Shown here piece after piece: positions 25,978-34,617 of a stretch of DNA of 64,000 nucleotides. The stretch covers positions 314,807 to 378,806 of the forward strand of contig JAGRDS010000001.1 in the NCBI GenBank assembly GCA_020446945.1. Reading direction: 5' to 3'. The stretch is from Parvularculaceae bacterium (lineage in GTDB: Bacteria > Pseudomonadota > Alphaproteobacteria > Caulobacterales > Parvularculaceae). Numbering within the stretch: position 1 is the stretch's first letter; each line of letters opens with the position of its first letter. The notes beneath the pieces were generated by a model. The model was not told where the DNA came from. It was given only the letters and a program-made list of their open reading frames with translations, and ran no database searches. The position numbers and the translations under genes are program-made.

Positions 25978-27287
25978 GGAAAAATCAGGTCATGAAGCAT
26001 TCCGCTATGCGCCGGGCGTTGCTCGGCGTCGCGACGGCGACCGCACTGTCTTTCGCCGGCGCCGGCGCCGCTCACGCCAATTACGAAATCGGCCTGACGG
26101 CCTATCAGCAGGGTCAGTACGACGTCGCCGTGGATATCTGGACGCGGTTTTCCGTCGCCGGCGACGTGCGCTCGATGAAAGCGCTGGGCGACGTTTATTC
26201 CGGCGCGGTGCTTGAAGGCGCGACGGGCGCCGCCGTGCCGCTGGAGACGGGGCGCAAGATCGATAATGTTGAATCGCTGCGCTGGTACACGCTCGCCGCC
26301 TATCATCGTTTCAATGAAGGCTTCCAGATGCCGACGGCGGCCGAGCGCAATGCGCAGATCCTCGCCGAAGAGCGCCTGCCCGAAATTCGCTTCAGGATGA
26401 GTACGGCCGACGTCAACAAAGCGCAAAAACTGGTATCGGACACGTTTGAACGCGGGAGCCCGTACGATCTCTACACGCTGGGCGACATGTACCGCCGCGG
26501 CGCCGGCGTCGATAAAAACAACGTCAAGGCGCTCACCATGTACGCGCTCGCCAAAGCGCGCGGCGTCGGCGCGGCGTCGATCGCTTACGAAGAACTCGAA
26601 GAGTTGATGACGGGCGCCGAAAAGAAATCCGCAGCGGACAATATCGCCGACTGGCAACCGCCGCTTCCCGAAGAACACACAGGAAAGACGCCGCAGCAAA
26701 AAGAACTCGAGCGGACGAAAAAAGAGCTTGAGGAATTGCGCCTGCAGCAAGCGCTGGGCGCGATCGCCGATATCGACGTCGAGCTTATCCAGCGCGCGCT
26801 TAGATCGCTCGGCCTTTATTTCGGTCCGGTGGACAATGCGATGGGCAAGGGAACGCGCGAGGCAATTCGCAGGTTCCAGTATTCGCGCGTCAGCGCAGAC
26901 GACGATCTCACGGACGAAGAAAAAGAAGCCGTAAAGACCGGGGTTCTCACCGCCCGCCAGACGGTCCAGCTCTTCGAGGCCGCGGCCAAGGAAGGGCATC
27001 CGATGTCGCAATATGTTCTCGGCGTCATGCATGTTCGCGGCATCGGCGTCATTCAGGACGGCGACGAAGCGGTCAATTGGCTCAAAAAGGCGGCCGGCGC
27101 TGATCTCGCGATCGCACATTATGCGCTTGGCGTCGTCTACAGGGATTCAACGCCCGGCCTGAACCCGGTTCAGCCCGACAAGGCCAAGGCTGCGGTTCAT
27201 TTCGCGCGCGCCCAGTCGCTCGGCTACAAACCGGCCGGGGAAGCGCTGCGAAAACTTGAATTCGAAAAGCCGCGCAACATCGAATAG
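25974..27287 (+). CDS. Secreted Sel1-repeat and peptidoglycan-binding protein
   Basis: 437 aa. Start preceded by GAGGGG. A signal peptide ends near AHA-NY. Sel1-like tetratricopeptide repeats occupy about residues 40-210 (VRSMKALGDVYSGAV, SPYDLYTLGDMYRRGAG) and again about 335-420 (HPMSQYVLGVMHVRGIGV, AIAHYALGVVYRDS). Between them a coiled-coil-like KELERTKKELEELRLQQAL leads into a peptidoglycan-binding domain (DVELIQRALRSLGLYFGPVDNAMGKGTREAIRRFQ). The architecture suggests a periplasmic scaffold that touches the cell wall. It is cotranscribed with the beta-helix gene 16 bp downstream. Confidence 0.85.
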   Translation: MRKNQVMKHSAMRRALLGVATATALSFAGAGAAHANYEIGLTAYQQGQYDVAVDIWTRFSVAGDVRSMKALGDVYSGAVLEGATGAAVPLETGRKIDNVESLRWYTLAAYHRFNEGFQMPTAAERNAQILAEERLPEIRFRMSTADVNKAQKLVSDTFERGSPYDLYTLGDMYRRGAGVDKNNVKALTMYALAKARGVGAASIAYEELEELMTGAEKKSAADNIADWQPPLPEEHTGKTPQQKELERTKKELEELRLQQALGAIADIDVELIQRALRSLGLYFGPVDNAMGKGTREAIRRFQYSRVSADDDLTDEEKEAVKTGVLTARQTVQLFEAAAKEGHPMSQYVLGVMHVRGIGVIQDGDEAVNWLKKAAGADLAIAHYALGVVYRDSTPGLNPVQPDKAKAAVHFARAQSLGYKPAGEALRKLEFEKPRNIE

Positions 27288-27302
27288 CAGGAGAGCAGTT
27301 CC

Positions 27303-28937
27303 ATGAAACGCGTAAATATTTTTCTTGCAGCGGCGAGCAGCCTTCCCATCGCCCTCTCCGGCTTCGCCCAGGCGCAATCGCTTGGCGGTTTTCCGATCCG
27401 CGAACCAGGCGCGTCCGGCCCGTCGACCGGCGCGCCCGGCGGATCGACCGGTTCGCGCAACGAAGTCGTCGTCAGCAAGGACGCCGGCAGCAATGTGAAA
27501 ACGATCGCCCACGCAATGAAGATTGTGCGTCCCGGCGGCACCATTCTCGTCAAGGGCGGCGTTTATGACGAAAATATCGTCGTCACCAAACCGGTCGAAA
27601 TTCGCGGCGTCGAAGGCGATTACGGCCGCAATGCGATCATCCGTCCCGCAGCGAATGCGCCTTGCGTTTCTATCGCGCCGAACTCGCCGGTCGCGAGCGT
27701 CAATCTTTCAACGCTGATTTTCGAATTTGACGCCGCGGTCCCTTCGGGAAGCTGCATAGATATTCGCGGCGGCACCGTTACGATTTCCGACAGCTTCATC
27801 ATCCCGTCGGATTCCGACATTCCGCTTCGCGCCGGATACGGACCGTTAAAAGGACAGATGCGCCCCGAACTTCTCGACCAGCTTGCGCGCCCGGCGCGCG
27901 ATCCGGGGCTTTATGAGCGCGTCGAGGACGCTTTCGGAAAGTGCAAATCTTCGCGCCGCGACGGCGAATGGTGTGAGGTCAGATCGCCGAATGCGGTTTC
28001 GGCCTGCGTCGAAAATTATTCAGGGAACCTTTCCTGCCAGTCGAACTATTCGATGAACGGCGCCCTTGAATGCAAGGAAAAGGGCCGCGATCTGTGGTGC
28101 CGCGCCAACCAGATCGTCCGTCCGGGCGAGTTTGACGACGCCGGGCGCATTGAAAGTTATCTTGTCCGCCACGCCCAACCGGTGGGTGCGGAAAACCGGA
28201 GCTGGCAGGTCGCAACCGGCGGCACGCGGGTTGAGGAATTCCTTCATGACCGCACGACGCGCGGCGTCGGTATCGTTTCAGGCCCGTCTTCGGGCGTGCG
28301 CGTAACGGCCGGCGATGTCCGCCTTGACGGCAACGTCATCGTCGGCGCGAGAACGGCTGTAAGTTTCGGCAGCGACGATAACGCATTCATCAAGGGCGCG
28401 CTGACGAACAACGTCATTATCGGCAACGGCGTCGGCATCGCGGCGGCGGGCGGCGCGGCCGACCTCCTGCTGACGCGCAATACGATCCGCTACAATGTCG
28501 GCGACGGCGTGAACGCCGACGTCTATGACGGCGTCAAGATCATCGCCAATGAGATCCTTGGCAACCGCAACGGCATCTTCCTTTCGGAAAAGGTCCGCAT
28601 GGCGACGGTTTCTTCAAACCTCGTCGCGCGCAACTTCTCTGACGCCATGCGCGTTTCGAGCGGATTCTTCGGCGCGGTCGGCGGCAACACTTTCATCGAC
28701 AATGTAGGCTGCACGATGCAGTTTTTCTCCGCCGAGCAGAAAATCCTCAACGACGCCGAGATCAAGGTCACCGCGTTCCGCGATTTCACGCCGCGCGTGG
28801 CCTTTGAAACGACGAACAACGTCGTCCGTAATTCCGGCGACGCCAAAATCTCGAAGTCATCGCGGCGCAATCGCCGCAATGATGACGATCGCCAGACGCC
28901 GGGCTCTCTGCTCGCCTCCTGCGAAGCGCCGCTCTGA
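27303..28937 (+). CDS. Secreted right-handed parallel beta-helix protein
   Basis: 544 aa with a signal peptide (about 23 aa, ending AQA-Q). The early part reads VKTIAHAMKIVRPGGTILVKGGVYDENIVVTKPVEIRG, typical of pectin-lyase-fold and NosD-like repeats. Later segments such as NVIVGARTAVSFGSDDNAF and NVIIGNGVGIAAAGGAADLLLTRNTIRYN are beta-helix coils. A Cys-rich insert (about 220-280, with eight Cys including CKSSRRDGEWCEV) is unusual. No catalytic signature of polysaccharide lyases is visible. It ends in a terminator and pairs with the Sel1 protein upstream. Confidence 0.8.
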   Translation: MKRVNIFLAAASSLPIALSGFAQAQSLGGFPIREPGASGPSTGAPGGSTGSRNEVVVSKDAGSNVKTIAHAMKIVRPGGTILVKGGVYDENIVVTKPVEIRGVEGDYGRNAIIRPAANAPCVSIAPNSPVASVNLSTLIFEFDAAVPSGSCIDIRGGTVTISDSFIIPSDSDIPLRAGYGPLKGQMRPELLDQLARPARDPGLYERVEDAFGKCKSSRRDGEWCEVRSPNAVSACVENYSGNLSCQSNYSMNGALECKEKGRDLWCRANQIVRPGEFDDAGRIESYLVRHAQPVGAENRSWQVATGGTRVEEFLHDRTTRGVGIVSGPSSGVRVTAGDVRLDGNVIVGARTAVSFGSDDNAFIKGALTNNVIIGNGVGIAAAGGAADLLLTRNTIRYNVGDGVNADVYDGVKIIANEILGNRNGIFLSEKVRMATVSSNLVARNFSDAMRVSSGFFGAVGGNTFIDNVGCTMQFFSAEQKILNDAEIKVTAFRDFTPRVAFETTNNVVRNSGDAKISKSSRRNRRNDDDRQTPGSLLASCEAPL

Positions 28938-28960
28938 TCCGGCGCCGATAGCGAATTAAG

Positions 28961-28982
28961 CGCCCCCGCAAGGGGGCGTTTT
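28961..28982 (+). terminator. Terminator after the beta-helix gene
   Basis: CGCCCCC, a GCAA loop and GGGGGCG form a 7-bp stem followed by TTTT. It sits 24 bp past the beta-helix stop. It could also act as a weak terminator for the tRNA read from the other strand. Confidence 0.85.
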
Positions 28983-29009
28983 CATTAGGCGTTCGATGAA
29001 TTCATGATC

Positions 29010-29094
29010 TGGTGCGGGCGGTCGGGGTCGAACCGACACTCCTTTCGGAACCAGATTTTGAGTCTGGCGCGTCTGCCAATTCCGCCACGCCCGC
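29010..29094 (-). tRNA. tRNA-Leu (anticodon CAA)
   Basis: An 85-nt class II tRNA on the minus strand, with 3' CCA encoded. The acceptor stem GCGGGCG pairs with CGCCCGC and is followed by A73-CCA. The anticodon stem CCAGA/TCTGG encloses the loop CTCAAAA, giving anticodon CAA, which reads UUG leucine codons. A long variable arm (TCC-GAAA-GGA) and GGTTCGACC in the T-arm confirm Leu-type structure. Confidence 0.96.
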
Positions 29095-29133
29095 TTGCCG
29101 GGATCGACCGCGCGACCCGTTGAAAGAGCGCGG

Positions 29134-29161
29134 ATCATAGGGGCGCGCCTTTTCCCGTCAA
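29134..29161 (-). promoter_or_regulatory. Housekeeping promoter of tRNA-Leu
   Basis: On the minus strand TTGACG (-35) and TATGAT (-10) are separated by 16 nt and lie about 40 nt upstream of the mature tRNA 5' end. This is a near-consensus sigma-70 promoter and the best such match I found in the window. Confidence 0.65.
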
Positions 29162-29258
29162 GCGAAAGCCGAAGAATGCCGAAAAAAGCAACCAAATCGA
29201 AATTTCGCCATATGCAAAATGGGCGCGAACGAAAAACTGCGCTAATAGGCGGCCCAAC

Positions 29259-29960
29259 ATGACCGGTTTAGAGACTGACGGAATCGCAATGGACGACAGG
29301 AAGGCCGAAGATATCCAGCACCGCCGGGATGCGCGGCGCGGGGCGACCCAGTTATTGATTGAAATTCTCGACGATCTGAAAAACCGCGAAGCGGCGCACC
29401 CCGACCGCAAGGCCGAGGCGAGCCTGAGGGATTTTATTGAACGGCTCGACGAGCGCGCTTTCGGTCTTGCAATCCTCCTCTTCGCGCTGCCGTCGTCTGT
29501 TCCCTTTGTCTACGTGTTGCCGCAAATCCTCTCGGTTCCGATGCTGGCGCTCGCGGGACAAATGGCGGCGGGGCGTGAAAGTCCCTGGCTGCCCACGAAA
29601 TTGCAGGACCGACGCTTTGAAATCGACCCGCTGCGCGCCGTCATCAAACGGTGCGAGCCGTTTACGGCCTGGTTTGAAGCTATCGCGCGGCCGCGATTCC
29701 CGGAATTGACGGGCCGCATCGGCGCGCGCGTAATCGGCCTATTGCTGCTTGTGCCGGCGACCTCCATCCTTATTCCGCTCCCGGGCACCAACGCCGTACC
29801 CGCCATGGGCATATCGCTGACATCGCTGGGGCTCATTGAACGCGACGGCGCGCTGGTCATTCTTGGTCTGTTCGTCGGCTTCGCCTGGGTGGCGCTGTTG
29901 CTGATTTTCGGGGTCAGCGCGGCGAGCATCATCAAGGATTTTCTGCTGTCGATGTTCTGA
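29259..29960 (+). CDS. ExoD-family exopolysaccharide synthesis protein
   Basis: 233 aa; an ATG at 29289 is an alternative start. The ExoD family is recognised by FIERLDERAFGLAILLFALPSSVPFVYVLPQILSVPMLALAGQMAAGR-type segments and the following SLIERDGALVILGLFVGFAW. Four hydrophobic segments make it an inner-membrane protein. ExoD mutants of Sinorhizobium show altered exopolysaccharide and alkali sensitivity; the biochemical role is unknown. It is not next to a polysaccharide cluster. Confidence 0.85.
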   Translation: MTGLETDGIAMDDRKAEDIQHRRDARRGATQLLIEILDDLKNREAAHPDRKAEASLRDFIERLDERAFGLAILLFALPSSVPFVYVLPQILSVPMLALAGQMAAGRESPWLPTKLQDRRFEIDPLRAVIKRCEPFTAWFEAIARPRFPELTGRIGARVIGLLLLVPATSILIPLPGTNAVPAMGISLTSLGLIERDGALVILGLFVGFAWVALLLIFGVSAASIIKDFLLSMF

Positions 29961-30016
29961 AGCGGCGCGACGATCAGTCCGGCGCAAATCCTCAGGCGAA
30001 AGGCTATGCTCGGGCG

Positions 30017-30580
30017 ATGATAGACGCGATCGAAAATCGGACTTTGATCGAAAAATCGCTGCTCGCTGCGACGGGCGCGAGCGCCGGGCTTTTAATCGGC
30101 GCGCATCTTTTCGAGAACCTTGGCGGGCTCGCGCCATGCGCCCTTTGTCTCGACCAGAGAGAGGCGCACTGGACGGGCCTCGCCCTTTCAACAGCCGGCC
30201 TCATTATCGCAACAGCGCTGAAATGGCGGCGGGCCGCAATCGCGACCGTCGGCGCCTGCGCGCTCGTATATCTCGTCAGCGCGGGGCTCGCCTTTTACCA
30301 CGCCGGGGTCGAGAACCATTACTGGCCCGGCCCCGCGACATGTTCAGGCGGCGGCCCAGTCGAGATCGCACCGGGCGGTCTCATCGATATTCTCGATCAG
30401 AAACCGGCCGGGCCCTCATGTAGTGAGGCGGCGTGGCGCCTGCTCGGTGTTTCGATGGCGGGATACAATCTTCTGATATCGTCGGGCCTGTTCGCTTTCT
30501 GCCTGATCGCGGCGGCGGCGGCGGCGCGCGAAGAGCGACGTTCAGCACACGGAAAGCGCGCGGAGGGCGCCGCATTATGA
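30017..30580 (+). CDS. dsbB: Disulfide bond formation protein B (DsbB-like)
   Basis: 187 aa. A four-helix inner-membrane quinone oxidoreductase that reoxidises DsbA. The first Cys pair is CALC in LAPCALCLDQREAHWTG, a DsbB signature. A second periplasmic pair comes from CSGGG and CSEAAW near residues 112 and 135. Its stop overlaps the coq7 start (ATGA), so the two are translationally coupled. The quinone theme they share may be coincidental. Confidence 0.85.
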   Translation: MIDAIENRTLIEKSLLAATGASAGLLIGAHLFENLGGLAPCALCLDQREAHWTGLALSTAGLIIATALKWRRAAIATVGACALVYLVSAGLAFYHAGVENHYWPGPATCSGGGPVEIAPGGLIDILDQKPAGPSCSEAAWRLLGVSMAGYNLLISSGLFAFCLIAAAAAAREERRSAHGKRAEGAAL

Positions 30581-31146
30581 TCTCGACCGCCGACTTTCCT
30601 TTAGACAGAAAGCGTCCGGGCGCGCGCGACCGCCGTATCGGCGAAATGCTGCGCGTCGATCATGCGGGCGAGCATGGCGCGGTGAAAATCTACAGCGGCC
30701 AGCGCGCAGTTTTCGACGCCCTGCCCGGCAAAGCCGCGATCGCTGAAAAACTGCGCGAGATGGAGGACGGCGAGGTCGAACACCTGAATACGTTCAACCG
30801 GCTCCTCGCGGAACGCGGCGTGCGTCCGACCCTGTTGTCTCCGATCTGGAGCGTCGCCGGTTTCGGCCTCGGCGCGGCGACAGCGTTAATGGGCGTAAAA
30901 GCGGCGATGGCCTGCACGGCGGCCGTCGAGGAAGTGATCGAGAAGCACTACGCCGGACAGGCCGAATTGCTGGACGAGGCTGATCCCTCGCTCGCGCAAA
31001 CCGTCCGTGCGTTTCGCGAAGATGAGCTCGCCCATAAGGCGACCGCCGAAGCGCATGGCGCCCTTGAAGCGCCTGGATACGGCGTTCTCAAAGCCGCCAT
31101 TCAGGCCGGCTGCCGGCTGGCGATACGCCTCGCGGAAAAGGTCTGA
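30577..31146 (+). CDS. coq7: Demethoxyubiquinone hydroxylase (Coq7)
   Basis: 189 aa from ATG 30577, overlapping the dsbB stop. A di-iron enzyme that hydroxylates demethoxyubiquinone in ubiquinone synthesis. The iron-ligand motif pairs are MLRVDHAGEHGAVKIY and EMEDGEVEHLNTF at the N-side, and AVEEVIEKHY and REDELAHKATAE at the C-side, two E/EXXH repeats. The N-terminal helix is short. The alphaproteobacterial Coq7 type replaces UbiF here. Confidence 0.93.
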   Translation: MISTADFPLDRKRPGARDRRIGEMLRVDHAGEHGAVKIYSGQRAVFDALPGKAAIAEKLREMEDGEVEHLNTFNRLLAERGVRPTLLSPIWSVAGFGLGAATALMGVKAAMACTAAVEEVIEKHYAGQAELLDEADPSLAQTVRAFREDELAHKATAEAHGALEAPGYGVLKAAIQAGCRLAIRLAEKV

Positions 31147-31218
31147 GTAGCGGTTTTGCGCCTTCCGCGCGTTCAGGCTAGGCTTGTCGGCGAAGTCAGC
31201 AATTCAGGGTAAATCTCA

Positions 31219-33120
31219 ATGATTTCAAATATATCGCGACGCGCTTTGGGCGCATTCGGCGCCGTCTCGTTGATCGCGCTCACTGCGGCGTGCGGCGTGC
31301 AACCGGCCGAGCCGCAACCCGCGCCCGACCCCGCGCCCGAGGCGAACGCTGAAAGCGCGGCCGAGTTCGCCGAAAAAGTTGAAGCCACCTATCGGGATGC
31401 GTTTGAAGAAGCGAGCCGGATACAGTGGGTGAATGCGACCTACATCAATTTCGATACGGATTGGCTCGCTGCGAAAAATACCGCCGAGCTGACCAAAATG
31501 GCGGTCGATTTTGCAAATGATGCGGCCAGGTTCGACAATGTCGCGCTTTCGCCGGATGTTCGCCGCAAGCTTGATTTCATGAAACTCGGGATCACACTGC
31601 CCGCTCCGACGCGCGCCGGCGCCGCGGACGAACTTGCTCAACTGACGACGCGGCTGGGGTCGGCCTATTCGACCGGCGCAATCAATGTCGATCCGGCGAC
31701 GTTCCGTACACAGATCGCCGAGATTCGCGGACCCTCCGGCGATCTTGAAGACGGCGCAATTCGCCAGAACGAAACCGAGCTTTTGATGCGCCAGATGCGC
31801 GACCCAGCAAAGCTCGCCGAAGTCTGGACGAAATGGAACGACTATGCGGCTGCGATGAAAGGCGACTATGTACGCATGGTCGAGATCGCCAATGAGGGCG
31901 CCAAAGAGCTTGGTTACGCCGACGTCGGCGCGCTTTGGCGGTCCGGCTATGATATGTCTCCCGATGAATTCGAAACGGAAACCGATCGTTTATGGGGCCA
32001 GGTGAAGCCGCTTTACGATCAGCTTCATTGCTATGTGCGCGCGGAGCTGAACGAAAAATACGGCGATGAGGTCGTGCCGCTCGACAAGCCGATCCGCGCC
32101 GATCTTCTAGGCAATATGTGGGCGCAGGAATGGGGCGCGATCAGCGATATCGTTTCGGTCGGCGACAGCGCCGCGCCGATCGATCTCGATAAAATACTGG
32201 TCGAGAAGGGCTATGACCCGGTCAAAATGGTGGCGACGGGCGAAAATTTCTTCACGTCGCTCGGCTTCGATCCCCTGCCCGACACTTTCTGGGAGCGTTC
32301 GCAGATCACCAAGCCGCGCGACCGTGAGGTCGTTTGTCACGCTTCCGCATGGGATCTCGATTCCGCGGACGATCTGCGGATAAAAATGTGTACGACGGTC
32401 GGCGCGGAAGACTTCACCACAATTCACCACGAGCTTGGCCACAATTTTTATCAACGCGCCTATAAGGGGCAGCCGATTCTTTTCCAGAACGGCGCAAATG
32501 ACGGCTTTCATGAAGCGATCGGCGATATGATCGCGCTTTCCATCACGCCGGAATATCTCAAGCAGATCGGCCTGATCGATACGGTTCCGCCGGCTTCTGA
32601 GGATTTGTCGCTGCTGATGCGGCAGGCGCTCGACAAGATCGCTTTTCTTCCGTTCGGCCTTATCGTCGATAAATACCGCTGGAAAATCTTCTCCGGCGAA
32701 ATTACGCCCGAACACTATAATGACGGGTGGTGGTCGCTTCGCACGCAGTATCAGGGAATTCGCCCGCCTGCAGACCGGCCCAAAGACGGGTTCGATGCAG
32801 GGAGCAAATACCACGTACCAGGCGGCGTTCCGTATACGCGCTATTTCCTCGCGCGGATTTTACAGTTTCAGTTTTATAAAGCCGCCTGCGACCAGATTGG
32901 CTGGACCGGGCCGTTACACCGTTGTTCTTTTTACGGATCAAAAGAAGTCGGCGACAAATTCAACGCGATGATGGAGATGGGCGCTTCGAAACCATGGCCC
33001 GACGCGCTGGAAGCTTTTACCGGCGCGCGCCAGATGGACGGCTCTGCAATCATCGCCTATTTCAAGCCGCTGATGGATTATCTTGAAGAGGAAAACGCCG
33101 GTCGCCAATGCGGATGGTGA
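31219..33120 (+). CDS. M2-family (ACE-like) zinc peptidyl-dipeptidase lipoprotein
   Basis: 633 aa. The lipobox LTAACG near residue 22 predicts an exported lipoprotein. Zinc motif HELGH at residues 404-408 (TTIHHELGHNFYQ), third ligand Glu about 432 in GFHEAIGD. The fold matches angiotensin-converting enzyme, and the N-terminal helical region carries LMRQMRDPAKLAEVWTKW. Bacterial members release C-terminal dipeptides; the natural substrates are unknown. It is monocistronic, ending in a strong hairpin terminator. Confidence 0.92.
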   Translation: MISNISRRALGAFGAVSLIALTAACGVQPAEPQPAPDPAPEANAESAAEFAEKVEATYRDAFEEASRIQWVNATYINFDTDWLAAKNTAELTKMAVDFANDAARFDNVALSPDVRRKLDFMKLGITLPAPTRAGAADELAQLTTRLGSAYSTGAINVDPATFRTQIAEIRGPSGDLEDGAIRQNETELLMRQMRDPAKLAEVWTKWNDYAAAMKGDYVRMVEIANEGAKELGYADVGALWRSGYDMSPDEFETETDRLWGQVKPLYDQLHCYVRAELNEKYGDEVVPLDKPIRADLLGNMWAQEWGAISDIVSVGDSAAPIDLDKILVEKGYDPVKMVATGENFFTSLGFDPLPDTFWERSQITKPRDREVVCHASAWDLDSADDLRIKMCTTVGAEDFTTIHHELGHNFYQRAYKGQPILFQNGANDGFHEAIGDMIALSITPEYLKQIGLIDTVPPASEDLSLLMRQALDKIAFLPFGLIVDKYRWKIFSGEITPEHYNDGWWSLRTQYQGIRPPADRPKDGFDAGSKYHVPGGVPYTRYFLARILQFQFYKAACDQIGWTGPLHRCSFYGSKEVGDKFNAMMEMGASKPWPDALEAFTGARQMDGSAIIAYFKPLMDYLEEENAGRQCGW

Positions 33121-33149
33121 TATCTAAGCATCTGAAATCACTAAGATTT

Positions 33150-33179
33150 CCGGGCCCGCCTGCGGGCCCGGTTTATTTT
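33150..33179 (+). terminator. Terminator after the M2 peptidase gene
   Basis: CCGGGCCCGC and GCGGGCCCGG form a perfect 10-bp stem with a CT loop, followed by TTTATTTT. It lies 29 bp past the stop and abuts the convergent coaE stop. Confidence 0.9.
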
Positions 33180-33775
33180 CCGCCGGCGCTTTCTTTCAAC
33201 TCGGCGGCGATTGTCCTCACTTGCGCGCGCGTTTTTTCCAAGGCGACGCCCGTGTCGATGATGTAGTCGGCGCGGCGCCGTTTCTCCTCATCGGGAATTT
33301 GTCTTGAGAGGATCGAACAGAACTTTTCCTCGCTCATTCCGGGGCGCGCCAGAACGCGCGCTTTTTGAATATCAGCGCTCGCGGAAACGACGATAATAAC
33401 GTCGAAGAATTCCGCATACCCCTTTTCAAACAATAGGGGGATATCGAGTATCGCAATCTCGGCGCCTCGCGTAACGGCATCGGCGAGAAACCTGGACCGA
33501 TCCGCTGAAACGAGCGGATGAATGATCGCCTCAAGGTCTTCGAGCGCCGTCTGATTTCCGAGTACGATCCTGGATAGCGCGCCGCGATTGACGGCGCCGT
33601 CGCTAATCGCTTCGGGAAACAGTCCGCCAACCGCGGGAACGCCCGCCCCGCCCTTGGCGTAAAGACGATGGACCGCTTCGTCGGCGTTCCAGGTAACGGC
33701 CCCTTCATCCGCAAACATTTGCGTCACGGTCGACTTGCCCATGCCGATGGAGCCGGTCAGGCCGACGACAATCAT
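33173..33775 (-). CDS. coaE: Dephospho-CoA kinase
   Basis: 200 aa. Final step of coenzyme A synthesis: phosphorylates dephospho-CoA on the 3' hydroxyl. P-loop GLTGSIGMGKST at residues 5-16, then ILDIPLLFEKGYAEFFDVIIVV. Overlaps aroE by ATGA, last gene of ppsR-maf-aroE-coaE. In many alphaproteobacteria dnaQ would follow. Confidence 0.95.
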   Translation of the reverse strand: MIVVGLTGSIGMGKSTVTQMFADEGAVTWNADEAVHRLYAKGGAGVPAVGGLFPEAISDGAVNRGALSRIVLGNQTALEDLEAIIHPLVSADRSRFLADAVTRGAEIAILDIPLLFEKGYAEFFDVIIVVSASADIQKARVLARPGMSEEKFCSILSRQIPDEEKRRRADYIIDTGVALEKTRAQVRTIAAELKESAGGK

Positions 33776-34617
33776 GCATTCCTCTCTGAAAGCGCCGCTT
33801 CGAGGCGTTTGCGAAGATCGGCGTCGATTTCCGCCCTTGTCCCGAACCAGGCCCTGTAGGCGGGAGCCGCCTGCCGCATCAGCATTTCCAGCCCGTCGAT
33901 CGTTTGCAACCCCCTCGCCCGCGCCGCCTTCAACAACGGCGTTTCAAGCGGCGCATAAACGATGTCGAAAACGACGCAGCCCCGTTTCAGGCGGTCGATT
34001 TCAAGATCGAGCGGCGGTTGACCCCGCATGCCGAGGCTTGTCGCATTGATTACGAGATCGGCCGCATCGAGCGCTTCATTGCGATCGCGCCAGTCGAAAA
34101 TTTTGGCCGATCCGATCGGCGCGATTTCTTCTGCGCGCGCGCTCGTGCGGTTCGATATGATTATTCGTGGAACGGTCTGCGTCTTTAGCGCCCATAGCGC
34201 CGCGCGCGCCGCGCCCCCCGCGCCGAGGATCAGGGCGGTACGCGGTTTTGCGGGCAGTGCGCCGACAATGTCGGCGATGGCGAGTGCGTCGGAATTGTCG
34301 GCCAGAACCTCGTCGCCGAAGGTAAGCATGTTGGCTGCGCCGACCGCCCGCGCCGTCGGGCTGGCGGCGTCGGCGAATTCTAATGCACGCGCCTTGTGCG
34401 GGATCGTGACGTTGACCCCGGCGTATCCCGCAGCGCGCAATTCATTAATCCGTTTACGGAACATTGCGTCATCGGCGTCGACGGCGAGCGCGTCATAGCG
34501 CGCGCTCACCCCTTCGCGCGCCGCCCAGGTTGAATGGATAAGCGGCGACAGGGAGTGACTGACCGGCCATCCGATGACGGCAGCAAGTCTTTGTTTTTCT
34601 ATATTTTTTTCGGGCAT
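33772..34617 (-). CDS. aroE: Shikimate dehydrogenase
   Basis: 281 aa. Reduces 3-dehydroshikimate with NADPH. Substrate motif VIGWPVSHSLSPLIHSTWA, catalytic Lys in GVNVTIPHKARALEFADAA, and the Rossmann loop LILGAGGAARAALWAL. Its start overlaps the maf stop, its end overlaps coaE. Confidence 0.95.
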   Translation of the reverse strand: MPEKNIEKQRLAAVIGWPVSHSLSPLIHSTWAAREGVSARYDALAVDADDAMFRKRINELRAAGYAGVNVTIPHKARALEFADAASPTARAVGAANMLTFGDEVLADNSDALAIADIVGALPAKPRTALILGAGGAARAALWALKTQTVPRIIISNRTSARAEEIAPIGSAKIFDWRDRNEALDAADLVINATSLGMRGQPPLDLEIDRLKRGCVVFDIVYAPLETPLLKAARARGLQTIDGLEMLMRQAAPAYRAWFGTRAEIDADLRKRLEAALSERNA

